Assembly (NCBI GenBank): GCA_023386045.1
Contig: JAEWKK010000026.1
Location: forward strand, 1 to 64,000
Direction: 5' to 3'
Source: Bacteroidota bacterium
Lineage (GTDB): Bacteria; Bacteroidota; Bacteroidia; Chitinophagales; Chitinophagaceae
DNA: 64,000 bases
Notes under the pieces: generated by a model
The model's input: only the letters and a program-made list of their open reading frames with translations
Database searches by the model: none
Told to the model about the DNA's origin: nothing
Shown here: positions 38,301-45,578 of the stretch, piece by piece
Layout: each line of letters begins with the position of its first letter
How positions within the stretch are numbered: the first letter of the stretch is position 1
Translations under genes and position numbers: made by a program

Positions 38301-38774
38301 AAAGCCAATGCGTTGTGCTTCTTTTTTGGCTATGGAAATATCGGTAAGCGGTTCGCGGCTGCTTTCGATCAGGGGAACATTGCAGCGCGATGCAATCTGT
38401 TTGGCGAGCACTTTATCCCCCAGTTGTTGCATAACTTCCGCATCTGGTCCTACAAAAATGATGTTGTTCTCGCGGCACTTTCTTGCAAACTCAAAATTTT
38501 CAGATAGAAATCCATAACCGGGGTGAATGGCCTCCGCGCCGCTTTCTTTGGCGATGTCGATGATGGCGTCTATGTCCAGATAGGGTTTCAGAGGATCCTG
38601 GTCGGAACCCACCTGGTAGGATTCATCGGCTTTGTAGCGGTGAAGTGAATACCTGTCTTCATAGGTGAAAATAGCTACAGTTCTGATCTCCAGCTCATTA
38701 CAAGCTCTGAGGATACGAATGGCAATCTCGCCACGGTTGGCAACGAGCAACTTGGTAATCTTTCTGAGGGGCAT
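35325..38774 (-). CDS. pyc: Pyruvate carboxylase
   Basis: This biotin enzyme makes oxaloacetate from pyruvate, bicarbonate and ATP to refill the TCA cycle. The 1149-residue single-chain form has a biotin carboxylase domain (about 1-455, with the ATP-grasp glycine loop AAAGGGGRGMR). A carboxyltransferase of HMGL type (about 535-810, YTDTTFRDAHQSLLATR), the PYC oligomerisation domain and a C-terminal biotinyl domain follow; Lys1115 in EAMKMET carries biotin. Full length, no frame breaks. Its upstream side is a 440-base gap facing the polysaccharide locus. Several long antisense reading frames inside it are shadows. Confidence 0.97.
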   Translation of the reverse strand: MPLRKITKLLVANRGEIAIRILRACNELEIRTVAIFTYEDRYSLHRYKADESYQVGSDQDPLKPYLDIDAIIDIAKESGAEAIHPGYGFLSENFEFARKCRENNIIFVGPDAEVMQQLGDKVLAKQIASRCNVPLIESSREPLTDISIAKKEAQRIGFPLMLKAAAGGGGRGMRVIRTDAELEKSFTEARREAANAFGDDTVFFEIFIDQPKHIEVQIVADRHGHVMHLFERDCSLQRRFQKIVEVAPSFNLPEDVKHEVYRYAVAICKEVHYNNIGTVEFLVDKDNKVYFIEVNPRIQVEHTVTEMITGIDLVKTQIHVAEGHELHDAVIGLPLQDAVKKNGFAIQCRITTEDPENEFMPDYGTVLAYRSAEGFGIRLDEGSVYNGVKISPFFDSLLVKVTAHSSSVEDTVRKLKRALAEFRIRGVKTNIRFLLNIINHPEFIKGNATVNFLQQHPDLFNINKEQDSGTKILKYLAEISINGHPDVKRKDLHKRFEKPLLPPFDHGKPFPNGTRQLLLEKGPEEFSRWLSQEKMIYYTDTTFRDAHQSLLATRVRTIDMLKVASSFAQNFPQTFSMEVWGGATFDVCMRFLYEDPWKRLQLLRKAIPNILLQMLLRGANAVGYKAYPDNLVEEFVFKSWEHGVDVFRIFDSLNWMPNMEKSIEAVRKRTKGIAEVSMCYSGDIQDPKRTKYTLQYYKQFAKDIENSGAHILAIKDMSGLLKPWAAYELISELKQHTKLPIHLHTHDTSSLQPATYLKAIEAGVDVVDCCLGAMSGLTSQPNLNAIVEMMKFHERENPYNIEVLNQHSTYWETVREYYYPFESGMKASSAEVFYHEIPGGQYSNLKPQAEGLGLGDKIEDIKKAYREVNELFGDIIKVTPSSKVVGDMALFMVTNNLTKEDIRQKGQTLSFPESVISLFRGDIGQPVGGFDPELQSIILKNVKPYTERPNEHLAPIDFDKELKSLREKFDNTLGFTDLLSYLLYPKVFEEFYHKRKEYGEIWHIPTLNFFYGLQQDEEVLIEIAKGKSILVRLLTWGDPDEEGKRKVFMRLNGQTRIIEVKDHSVKNAVKENQKADKANKKHIGAPLQGKISQLLISKGEPVKRNQPLFVIEAMKMETTIAATDDGKVEQVLLEPGTMVKTDDLVVVLN

Positions 38775-39214
38775 GAACGAATAGGTTTTAGAAAAGGAGA
38801 AAAAAGGGTTTCGGTCTCTGCATTATGAAAATAACATGCCTCGCCAGATAATCGAACAATAAACGGGTAAGATGATAAAATTGCAGCGGCCAAACCAACC
38901 ATGGCACGAGATTTTAATCTTAGCTAACTGTCTGATTTCAAATTAAATTTCGATAAATCATTGTGAGCTATGACTAATTGTGTTACTTTAGAACCGAATT
39001 TAAACGAAAACCGTCCCCCTGAATACCTTAAGAATAACCTCCAAGCCTTGAGCCGCGTTGTTCCAATCCTTACTGAAATTTCCTGAAACAAGTTTTTCGT
39101 ACTAATCCATTGCTTAGCCCAGGTTAATCAATTGGACTTCCAATGCCATGAATGCCATAGTTCCGTAGCTAGTGAAAACGATCATGAGAAAAAGTAATCA
39201 AACCCTATTGTACT
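38775..39214. other. 440-base gene-free gap before the polysaccharide locus
   Basis: This divergent gap between pyc and the receiver gene holds no credible coding region. It contains a candidate rightward promoter (38961-38991), then about 220 bases of leader. The leader includes a palindrome ATTGGA-CT-TCCAAT (39131-39144) and only very short reading frames. The leftward promoter of pyc must also lie here, but no clear box was found for it. Confidence 0.6.
38961..38991 (+). promoter_or_regulatory. Candidate promoter of the polysaccharide locus
   Basis: TTG at 38961-38963 lies 20 bases before TACTTTAG (38984-38991), one mismatch from TAnnTTTG. The transcript would start near 38998 and have a leader of about 217 bases before the receiver gene ATG at 39215, long for this group. 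Confidence 0.5.
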
Positions 39215-39595
39215 ATGAGCAAGAGCATTGTCAGTGTGAATGGCAACAAAGCCATGAACTATCTGCTTCAAACTATTCTTGAAACGGAATACGATTTTGT
39301 ACCCGCATTTGATGTTTTCCAGGCCGTGCGCCATTTGAAAAACAACAGTGAGATCAGTGCCATCATTATTGATCTGGATTATCAGCCGCAACAGGGCTGG
39401 GAACTGATCGAGCACATTAAAAGCAGTATCCTTTACCGGATACCGGTTATTGTCCTTACCACTGAAAATGATGAAACACTCAGACAAAAATGTTACATGT
39501 TCGAAGTTGACGAAATATTTTTCAAACCCTTTAATCCACTGGATTTGATTGCTGCTATCAAGAGTATGATGACGATAAGTGTATTGAATGATTAG
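39215..39595 (+). CDS. Stand-alone receiver-domain protein
   Basis: The 126-residue protein is a single CheY-like receiver. It has a central beta strand ending in Asp residues (AIIIDLDYQPQQGWEL, predicted phosphorylation site near residue 53), the Thr-Thr switch (VIVLTTEND, about 85-90), and the conserved Lys (FFKPFNP, about 106). The first acidic pocket is weak: the N-terminus reads SIVSVNGN, where two acidic residues are usual. No output domain is attached, so it would act through a partner. The next gene, 26 bases on, encodes a sugar transferase with its own receiver-like N-terminus. No histidine kinase is in the window. Confidence 0.85.
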   Translation: MSKSIVSVNGNKAMNYLLQTILETEYDFVPAFDVFQAVRHLKNNSEISAIIIDLDYQPQQGWELIEHIKSSILYRIPVIVLTTENDETLRQKCYMFEVDEIFFKPFNPLDLIAAIKSMMTISVLND

Positions 39596-39621
39596 GCATC
39601 AAACCAAAAACCCTGAAGATT

Positions 39622-40722
39622 ATGCAAACTGAAACACTAAAAAATGTACCCGGCTTCGAGATCAAACAATACCTGCGGGTAGCTTCGATCTCCAACAAAA
39701 CTGCTTATTCCTTTTTGTACATAGGTAATGACGACAGTAACCTCCATTTTCTATCAGACAGTTTTGAGAATGGCGTTTCTGTTTTGAATTTTGATGGTGC
39801 AAAAAAACTGCTGCGCCCTCAAAGCCTGGAGCGCACGGATGTTATCATCATCGACCTTCCCTATAGCGAAAAAGAACTCAACGAATTTCATTCCTTTTTA
39901 AAGAACAGGGAACTGGTTTCCATTCCGGTTCTTTTCAATGCCCAACAGGTAAAGAATATCCAGACAGCCAAAACACATCCCCTGGTTGATGATGTAATTG
40001 ACCTGAAGAACTGGCAATTTGATTTCTCCAGCAAGGTTGCTTTCCTGAAAAAGATCAAGGAACAGGATGTGGCTGCCGGTAAAAAGCAAAAAATTCAACC
40101 GGAAAGATCCATTAGCAAAAGGTTATTTGACATCCTGGTTGCTTCTATGCTGCTCATTTTATTGCTTCCCGTTTTACTCCTCGTGGCTATTGCCATCAGG
40201 ATAGAGTCCAGAGGTCCTATTTTCTATAATTCAAAAAGAGCTGGAAGAGGATTCCGCATCTTTAATTTTTACAAATTCAGGACTATGGAGGTCAATGCCG
40301 ATAAAAAGGTAGAGGCCCTCCAGCACCTGAATCAGTACGCACAGCAGTCCAGTGGTGCCAATTTCTTCAAGATCACCAATGATCCCCGTATTACAAAAGT
40401 GGGCAGGTTCCTCAGGAATACCAGCCTTGATGAATTGCCTCAGCTTTTCAACGTGCTGAAAGGTGATATGTCCCTCGTAGGCAACAGGCCTTTGCCTCTT
40501 TATGAAGCCTCAACACTGACTACCAATGAATTTGTAGAGCGTTTCATGGCACCTGCAGGCATTACCGGTCTCTGGCAGATCAAGAAAAGAGGCCAGGCAG
40601 AAATGTCATGTGAAGAGCGCATCAGCCTTGATATTTCTTATGCCCGCAAATGCAGCATGCTCTATGATCTGTGGATCATGGCCAATACACCCAAAGCCTT
40701 ACTCCAAAAAAGCGATGTCTGA
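39622..40722 (+). CDS. Initiating sugar transferase with receiver-like N-terminal domain
   Basis: The C-terminal part (about residues 160-366) is a bacterial sugar transferase of the WcaJ/PssY group. It has the start KRLFDILVASMLLILLLPVLL with its membrane helix, then GPIFYNSKRAGRGFRIFNFYKFRTM, the SLDELPQLFNVLKGDMSLVGNRP core and the GITGLWQ motif. It puts the first sugar phosphate on undecaprenyl phosphate. The N-terminal 150 residues have the strand pattern of a receiver domain (FLYIGND, DVIIIDLP, IPVLFNA) instead of the usual four extra helices. Several phosphorylation-pocket residues look absent, so it may be a pseudo-receiver. It follows the lone receiver gene directly. Confidence 0.9.
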   Translation: MQTETLKNVPGFEIKQYLRVASISNKTAYSFLYIGNDDSNLHFLSDSFENGVSVLNFDGAKKLLRPQSLERTDVIIIDLPYSEKELNEFHSFLKNRELVSIPVLFNAQQVKNIQTAKTHPLVDDVIDLKNWQFDFSSKVAFLKKIKEQDVAAGKKQKIQPERSISKRLFDILVASMLLILLLPVLLLVAIAIRIESRGPIFYNSKRAGRGFRIFNFYKFRTMEVNADKKVEALQHLNQYAQQSSGANFFKITNDPRITKVGRFLRNTSLDELPQLFNVLKGDMSLVGNRPLPLYEASTLTTNEFVERFMAPAGITGLWQIKKRGQAEMSCEERISLDISYARKCSMLYDLWIMANTPKALLQKSDV

Positions 40723-40739
40723 GATTTAGCTGTAAATCT
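40722..40739 (+). other. Small A/T-rich inverted repeat after the sugar transferase
   Basis: AGATTT and AAATCT arms, 6 bases each, flank a 6-base loop right at the stop codon, followed by a T-rich stretch. It could be a weak attenuator inside the operon. The stem has little G/C, so a function is doubtful. Confidence 0.3.
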
Positions 40740-40761
40740 TTAATTTTAGTCCGAACCCCTT

Positions 40762-41664
40762 ATGCCCACTGTACAGCCATTGGTATCTGTCATTACCCTT
40801 AACTGGAATGGCCTGGAAGTCACAACTGAACTCCTGCGCTCTATCCAAAAGCACAATACTTATCCCAATATCGAGGTCATTGTAGTGGACAACGCCTCTA
40901 CAGTTGACCCTACACCTGCTCTTACCAGTGTTTATCCTGGCCTGAAAGTGATCCGCAACCAACAAAACCTGGGTTTCAGTGCCGGTAACAATGTGGGCAT
41001 CAGGGCTGCCAAAGGCGATTATCTTTTTATTATCAATAACGATACTGAATTCACACCAGGACTGATTGAAGGCCTGCTGGATGTTTTCACCAAATACCCG
41101 GATGCGGGCATCGCCAGTCCCAAATTCCATTACTTTTTCCACAAAGGCACGATTGAATATGCCGGATACCAGTCGGTAAATATTTTTACGGGCAGGAATG
41201 GCATGATCGGATGCAAGGAAAAAGATGAAGGCCAGTATAATGAGATCACACCCACGTATTATGCTCATGGTGGTGCAATGATGGTCCCCCGGAAAGTAGT
41301 GGAAGAAGTGGGCCTGCTCCACGAGGGATTTTTCCTTTATTATGAAGAATTTGACTGGTGTAACCAGATCAAAAAAAAGGGCTACAAGGTCTATTACCAG
41401 CCTGACTCGCTGATCTATCACAAAGAGTCAATGACAACAGGAAAAGAAAGTCCGCTTAAAACCTATTATATCACCCGTAATCGCATCCTGTATATGCGCA
41501 GGAATGTACCACTGCCGGGGCTTTTGGTTTTTCTTGCTTATTTTGCCCTGTTTACGATACCAAAAAATACCCTGCAATTTGTTCTGAAAAAACAAAAGGA
41601 TCATTTGAGGTCATTCTGGAAAGGTATCCTGTGGCATTTTAATTCTAAAATCACTTTTAACTAA
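40762..41664 (+). CDS. Glycosyltransferase family 2 (rhamnosyltransferase-like)
   Basis: The 300-residue protein has a GT-A fold start (VSVITLNWNGLEVTTELLRSI). The sugar-nucleotide segment VIVVDNAST and the QNLGFSAGNNVGIRAAKGDYLFIINNDTEF stretch with the DxD-type metal site follow, then the GGAMMVPRKVVEEVGLLHEGFFLYYEEFDW acceptor region. This pattern is typical of GT2 transferases that add rhamnose-like or other sugars to lipid-linked oligosaccharides at the inner face of the membrane. It lies 39 bases after the initiating transferase and 5 bases before asnB. The donor is not known. Confidence 0.92.
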   Translation: MPTVQPLVSVITLNWNGLEVTTELLRSIQKHNTYPNIEVIVVDNASTVDPTPALTSVYPGLKVIRNQQNLGFSAGNNVGIRAAKGDYLFIINNDTEFTPGLIEGLLDVFTKYPDAGIASPKFHYFFHKGTIEYAGYQSVNIFTGRNGMIGCKEKDEGQYNEITPTYYAHGGAMMVPRKVVEEVGLLHEGFFLYYEEFDWCNQIKKKGYKVYYQPDSLIYHKESMTTGKESPLKTYYITRNRILYMRRNVPLPGLLVFLAYFALFTIPKNTLQFVLKKQKDHLRSFWKGILWHFNSKITFN

Positions 41665-41669
41665 GAGAT

Positions 41670-43571
41670 ATGTGTGGCATTGCCGGATTTATTGATTTCA
41701 ACAAGAGGGGTTCCGAAGAACTGCTGCGGAAGATGACAGATGCCATGATCCATCGTGGTCCTGATGATGCGGGTTACGAAGTTTATGAGTCACCATCAGC
41801 CCGTATAGGTTTCGGACAGAGAAGGTTGTCCATTCTTGACCTCTCGCCTCTCGGTCACCAGCCCATGCATTACAAGGAACTGACAGTTGATTTTAATGGT
41901 GAGATCTATAATTTTAAAGAGATACGCAAAGAACTGGAAGATAAAGGTTACCAGTTTAAATCCTGGTCAGATACGGAAGTGATCCTGAAAGGATATGAAT
42001 GCTGGGGACTGGATGTGGTGCACAAATTCGTGGGTATGTTTGCCATTGCTCTTTTTGATAAAGAGAAGCAAGAGGTGATCTTCATCCGCGACCGTGCGGG
42101 AGTAAAGCCCTTATATTATTACTGGAACAACGATCTTTTCCTTTTTGGCTCGGAGCTGAAAGCTTTTTACCAGCACCCGGAGTTTGAAAAGAAAATTGAT
42201 GTAAACAGTCTGGCGCTTTTTCTTCAATACAGTTATATCCCCGCTCCGCATACCATCTTTCATAATACATATAAATTATTGCCCGGCCACATGCTGGTGC
42301 TGGACCTCAAAAACAAATCCCGCGAGATCAAAAAATACTGGGATGTTTTTGATCATTACAATAAACCCAAGATCAGCATCACAGATGAAGATGCCATTGA
42401 TGAAACTGACCGTCTTTTGAAGAAGGCTTACGAATACAGGATGGTGGCTGATGTACCCGTAGGCATTTTTCTAAGTGGTGGTTATGACAGCTCCAGTGTG
42501 GCTGCCCTTCTTCAAACAGGAAGAACCGAAAAGCTGAAAACTTTCACCATCGGGTTTCATGAAAATGAATTCAATGAAGCGCCTGAAGCCAAAAAGATCG
42601 CCGATTACCTGGGAACCGATCATACAGAATGGTACCTCACTGCAAACGAAGCAGCTGGTGTGCTGCATCATTTGCCGGAGATCTATGATGAACCCTTTGC
42701 CGATAATTCAACAGTGCCCACGGTATTGGTGAGCAAATTAGCCAGGCAACAGGTAACGGTGGCATTGAGCGCCGATGGCGGAGACGAGATCTTTGGAGGA
42801 TATAATAAATTCAACCAGGCGGAAAAATATACTACCAAATTGCCGGCAGCACTGCAATCGGTACTTAGTGGAACCATGTCGCTCATCAACCCCGAGCACA
42901 TTCCGTATTTTAATAAGAAGTATAATTTCCCCACACGTTATGAAAAAATGAAGCTGATATGGAAATCACATGATCCGATATCAGCAGTGAAATACATCAG
43001 TCAGTACATCACCGAATCAGAAGTAGAATCTTTCCTGGGCAAGCCTTTTGAACGTTACCATACACATTTTGATGATGGAGCAAGGCTGATCAAAAATGAT
43101 GGAATTACCAACAGGCTGCTGGCGGTGGATTACAAAACTTTTTTGGTAGATAATAACCTGGTGAAAGTAGATCGTGCTACCATGTCGGTAAGTCTTGAAG
43201 GCAGGGAACCCATGCTCGATCATAAAGTGATCGAATACCTTTCGCAGCTGCCTTCATCTTTCAAGATCCGCGATGGAGTGAATAAATGGTTGCTGAAACA
43301 GGTGGTGCATCGCTATATTCCCAAAGAACTGATGGAGCGACCCAAGCGTCCCTTCATTGCACCTCTTATGGTCTGGTTCAGGGATGACCTGAGTGAACAG
43401 TTGAAATATTATCTGAGCGAAAGGGCTCTGTCAAAGACCAATATGTTTGATCACGAACCTATCATCCGCCTGCGTGATCAATACCTGGCCGGAAGAAAAG
43501 TGAATTACCAGAAGCTCTGGCAGGTGCTGGTTTTCCAGCTATGGTATAATCAGTGGATCGAAAAACTATAA
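41670..43571 (+). CDS. asnB: Asparagine synthase (glutamine-hydrolysing) type amidotransferase
   Basis: The 633-residue protein has an N-terminal class II glutaminase domain with nucleophile Cys2 (MCGIAGF) and the RGPDD and NGEIYN motifs. It also has the C-terminal synthase domain with pyrophosphate loop SGGYDSS (residues 269-275) and the SADGGDEIFGGY segment. Such enzymes make asparagine, but in polysaccharide loci AsnB-like proteins often amidate uronic acid or other carboxylates in the glycan. The setting, 5 bases after a GT2 gene and before a GT4 gene, favours that role. This is inference from position, not from residues. Confidence 0.93.
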   Translation: MCGIAGFIDFNKRGSEELLRKMTDAMIHRGPDDAGYEVYESPSARIGFGQRRLSILDLSPLGHQPMHYKELTVDFNGEIYNFKEIRKELEDKGYQFKSWSDTEVILKGYECWGLDVVHKFVGMFAIALFDKEKQEVIFIRDRAGVKPLYYYWNNDLFLFGSELKAFYQHPEFEKKIDVNSLALFLQYSYIPAPHTIFHNTYKLLPGHMLVLDLKNKSREIKKYWDVFDHYNKPKISITDEDAIDETDRLLKKAYEYRMVADVPVGIFLSGGYDSSSVAALLQTGRTEKLKTFTIGFHENEFNEAPEAKKIADYLGTDHTEWYLTANEAAGVLHHLPEIYDEPFADNSTVPTVLVSKLARQQVTVALSADGGDEIFGGYNKFNQAEKYTTKLPAALQSVLSGTMSLINPEHIPYFNKKYNFPTRYEKMKLIWKSHDPISAVKYISQYITESEVESFLGKPFERYHTHFDDGARLIKNDGITNRLLAVDYKTFLVDNNLVKVDRATMSVSLEGREPMLDHKVIEYLSQLPSSFKIRDGVNKWLLKQVVHRYIPKELMERPKRPFIAPLMVWFRDDLSEQLKYYLSERALSKTNMFDHEPIIRLRDQYLAGRKVNYQKLWQVLVFQLWYNQWIEKL

Positions 43572-43593
43572 CCGACATTTTATTGTTTGAGGA

Positions 43594-44757
43594 ATGAGTG
43601 TAATGACCAAAGAAATGCCTGTAACAAAAGTGGCTGAAGGAAAAAAGATTAGGATACTTGAAGGCATCCGCCAGGGAAAGATTGGTGGTGGAGAAAGTTA
43701 TTTATTAAGCCTGGTAGAAAATCTTGACCGCACTGTTTTTGAACCTGTGGTACTTTCTTTCACAGATGGTCCGATGGTTGACCGATTGAGATCACTTAAC
43801 ATTACTACGCATGTCATCTACACAGAAAAGCCTTTTGACTTCAGGGTATGGAAGAAAGTAAAGCAGCTGATGATTGATGAAGACATTGACATTGTTCATG
43901 CTCATGGAACAAGGGCTAATTCCAATATGTTCTGGTCAGCAAAACAATTGAAGCTTCCACTGATCTATACCTGTCATGCCTGGTCGTTTCACCTGGACCA
44001 AAACCCTGTTGTAAAGAAAATCAGGATACTGAGTGAAAGATTTCTTACCAGCAAAACTGATGTGAATATTTGTGGCTGTATTGCCAATAAAGAAACAGGG
44101 AAAAAACTTCTTGGGAATTTTGATGCCGTAGTGATCAATAATTCTGTTGATGCCAAAAAGTTCAACCCTTATAGCAATTATAAAGATCTCAGGCCAGAAC
44201 TGGGTCTGAAGAAAGATGATATAGTGATTGCTTCCATTGCAAGGTTTACTTTACAAAAGCAGCCGCTCAAACTGATTGCGGCATTTGCTGAAGTAGCGAA
44301 ACGTATTCCCAATGCAAGACTGCTAATGGTGGGTGATGGCGAGCAAAAAGAAAAAGCAATCACTTTAATAAAAGAACTGGGAATTGACAGCAAAGTAATA
44401 TTGCAGCCATTTCGTAATGATGTTCCCGACCTGCTGGCGAATGTTGACATATTTGTATTGCCTTCTTTATGGGAAGCTTTTCCTATTGCATTACTGGAAG
44501 CCATGTCCATGGGTAAGGCAGTAATAGGCACAAATGTTGACGGAACACCTGAAATTATTGAAGCCGGACAGAATGGTTTGTTGATAGAGATTGATGAACT
44601 TGAAAAGAACCTGGCAAAAGCCATGATCCAACTTTGTGAAGATGGATCTCTAAGAGAAAAATTGCAGCAGAATGCTTTGAAAAGTATTTACAACAGGTAC
44701 AATGTTGAAACACTTGCACGCCGGAACGAAGAAGTTTATCGTTCCCTGATAAAATAA
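43594..44757 (+). CDS. Glycosyltransferase family 4
   Basis: The 387-residue protein has the GT-B fold. An N-terminal domain with the glycine-rich segment QGKIGGGESYLLSLV (about residues 30-44) and the HAHGTRAN acceptor-side motif is followed by a C-terminal GT1/GT4 donor domain. That domain has the VASIARFTLQKQPLKLIAAF start and the family E-x7-E motif (EAFPIALLEAMSMGKAVIGT, about 300-320). It should use a nucleotide sugar as donor with retention of configuration. It lies between asnB (22 bases) and the methyltransferase (2 bases) in one operon. Confidence 0.93.
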   Translation: MSVMTKEMPVTKVAEGKKIRILEGIRQGKIGGGESYLLSLVENLDRTVFEPVVLSFTDGPMVDRLRSLNITTHVIYTEKPFDFRVWKKVKQLMIDEDIDIVHAHGTRANSNMFWSAKQLKLPLIYTCHAWSFHLDQNPVVKKIRILSERFLTSKTDVNICGCIANKETGKKLLGNFDAVVINNSVDAKKFNPYSNYKDLRPELGLKKDDIVIASIARFTLQKQPLKLIAAFAEVAKRIPNARLLMVGDGEQKEKAITLIKELGIDSKVILQPFRNDVPDLLANVDIFVLPSLWEAFPIALLEAMSMGKAVIGTNVDGTPEIIEAGQNGLLIEIDELEKNLAKAMIQLCEDGSLREKLQQNALKSIYNRYNVETLARRNEEVYRSLIK

Positions 44758-44759
44758 TT

Positions 44760-45521
44760 ATGGTTATGACGATGGAATACAACAGGATCGCAGACATCAA
44801 GCGCTTGCAGTTTATTGTGAGCACATTGAAAAAACACCTGCCGCCGGGTGCTACCGTGCTTGATGTAGGTTGTGGTAATGGAATTATCTCAAGAGGAATC
44901 GGGAAAGAAGGATTTAATGTTTTTGGTATCGACATCAGTGACAAGGCCATTGAAAAAGCAAAGTCACTCACTACTCTTCCCAATGTAAGATTTGAACAGG
45001 TGAGCGCTGAGCAGTTGGTGGCTGATGGAAAAAAATATGATGCAGTGATCTGCAGTGAAGTGCTGGAACACCTGAACCAACCGGAGAAATTATTGAAAGT
45101 ACTTTACCAGTCGCTTACCGACCAGGGAATACTGATAGTTACAGTTCCCAATGGTAAGGGTCCAAGGGAAAGCTTTGTTACCAAACCTGTGATCCGTATG
45201 CAACGCAACAATAGTTTCATGTGGCGCATGTTGCCCAAGGTTAAAAAAGCATTGGGATATACCGGCACAACTGTGCAATCAGATGCGGATGACCTCACGC
45301 ATGTGCAGTTTTTTACCAAAAAGTCTTTGGAACAACTGGCTGAAGCAAATCAATTTAAAATCGTACGTTTTGGCGTGACCAATTTTATTGATGATGTGTT
45401 TCCGTTCTCATTACTGACCAAGCGCATGCGGTTTTTACAAAAGGCCGATGCAGCACTGGCGGACCGGCTGCCACACAGCTTTGCCGGAAGCTTTGTTACG
45501 GTATGGCAAAAAAAGAACTGA
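44760..45521 (+). CDS. Class I SAM-dependent methyltransferase
   Basis: The 253-residue protein has a UbiG/Methyltransf_11-like domain. It shows SAM motif I VLDVGCGNGIISRG (about residues 32-45), the acidic strand end VFGIDISDKAIEKA, and motif IV AVICSEVLEHL with the LIVTVPNG post-motif. The C-terminal part (from 150) has no recognised motif. In this locus a sugar O-methyltransferase is likely. The gene starts 2 bases after the GT4 stop and ends the first block of the operon at a strong terminator. Confidence 0.88.
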   Translation: MVMTMEYNRIADIKRLQFIVSTLKKHLPPGATVLDVGCGNGIISRGIGKEGFNVFGIDISDKAIEKAKSLTTLPNVRFEQVSAEQLVADGKKYDAVICSEVLEHLNQPEKLLKVLYQSLTDQGILIVTVPNGKGPRESFVTKPVIRMQRNNSFMWRMLPKVKKALGYTGTTVQSDADDLTHVQFFTKKSLEQLAEANQFKIVRFGVTNFIDDVFPFSLLTKRMRFLQKADAALADRLPHSFAGSFVTVWQKKN

Positions 45522-45534
45522 AGTATTGAAAAAT

Positions 45535-45563
45535 AAAAAAGGTGGGCATAACCCACCTTTTTT
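45535..45563. terminator. Bidirectional intrinsic terminator
   Basis: The stem GGTGGG/CCCACC (45541-45546 and 45552-45557) is flanked by seven A residues on the left and by TTTTTTT on the right. It therefore works for the rightward polysaccharide block and for the leftward giant gene ending at 45579. Confidence 0.92.
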
Positions 45564-45578
45564 TATGAATTGACAGGA

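Noticed and set aside
37563..38507. 314-codon open frame antisense to pyruvate carboxylase
   Set aside because: It lies wholly inside a confident gene on the other strand and has no recognisable domain; it is a shadow of the codon usage of pyc. The same holds for 36252-36941.
40726..41421. 231-codon open frame antisense to the GT2 gene
   Set aside because: It is fully covered by a clear glycosyltransferase gene and has no motif of its own.
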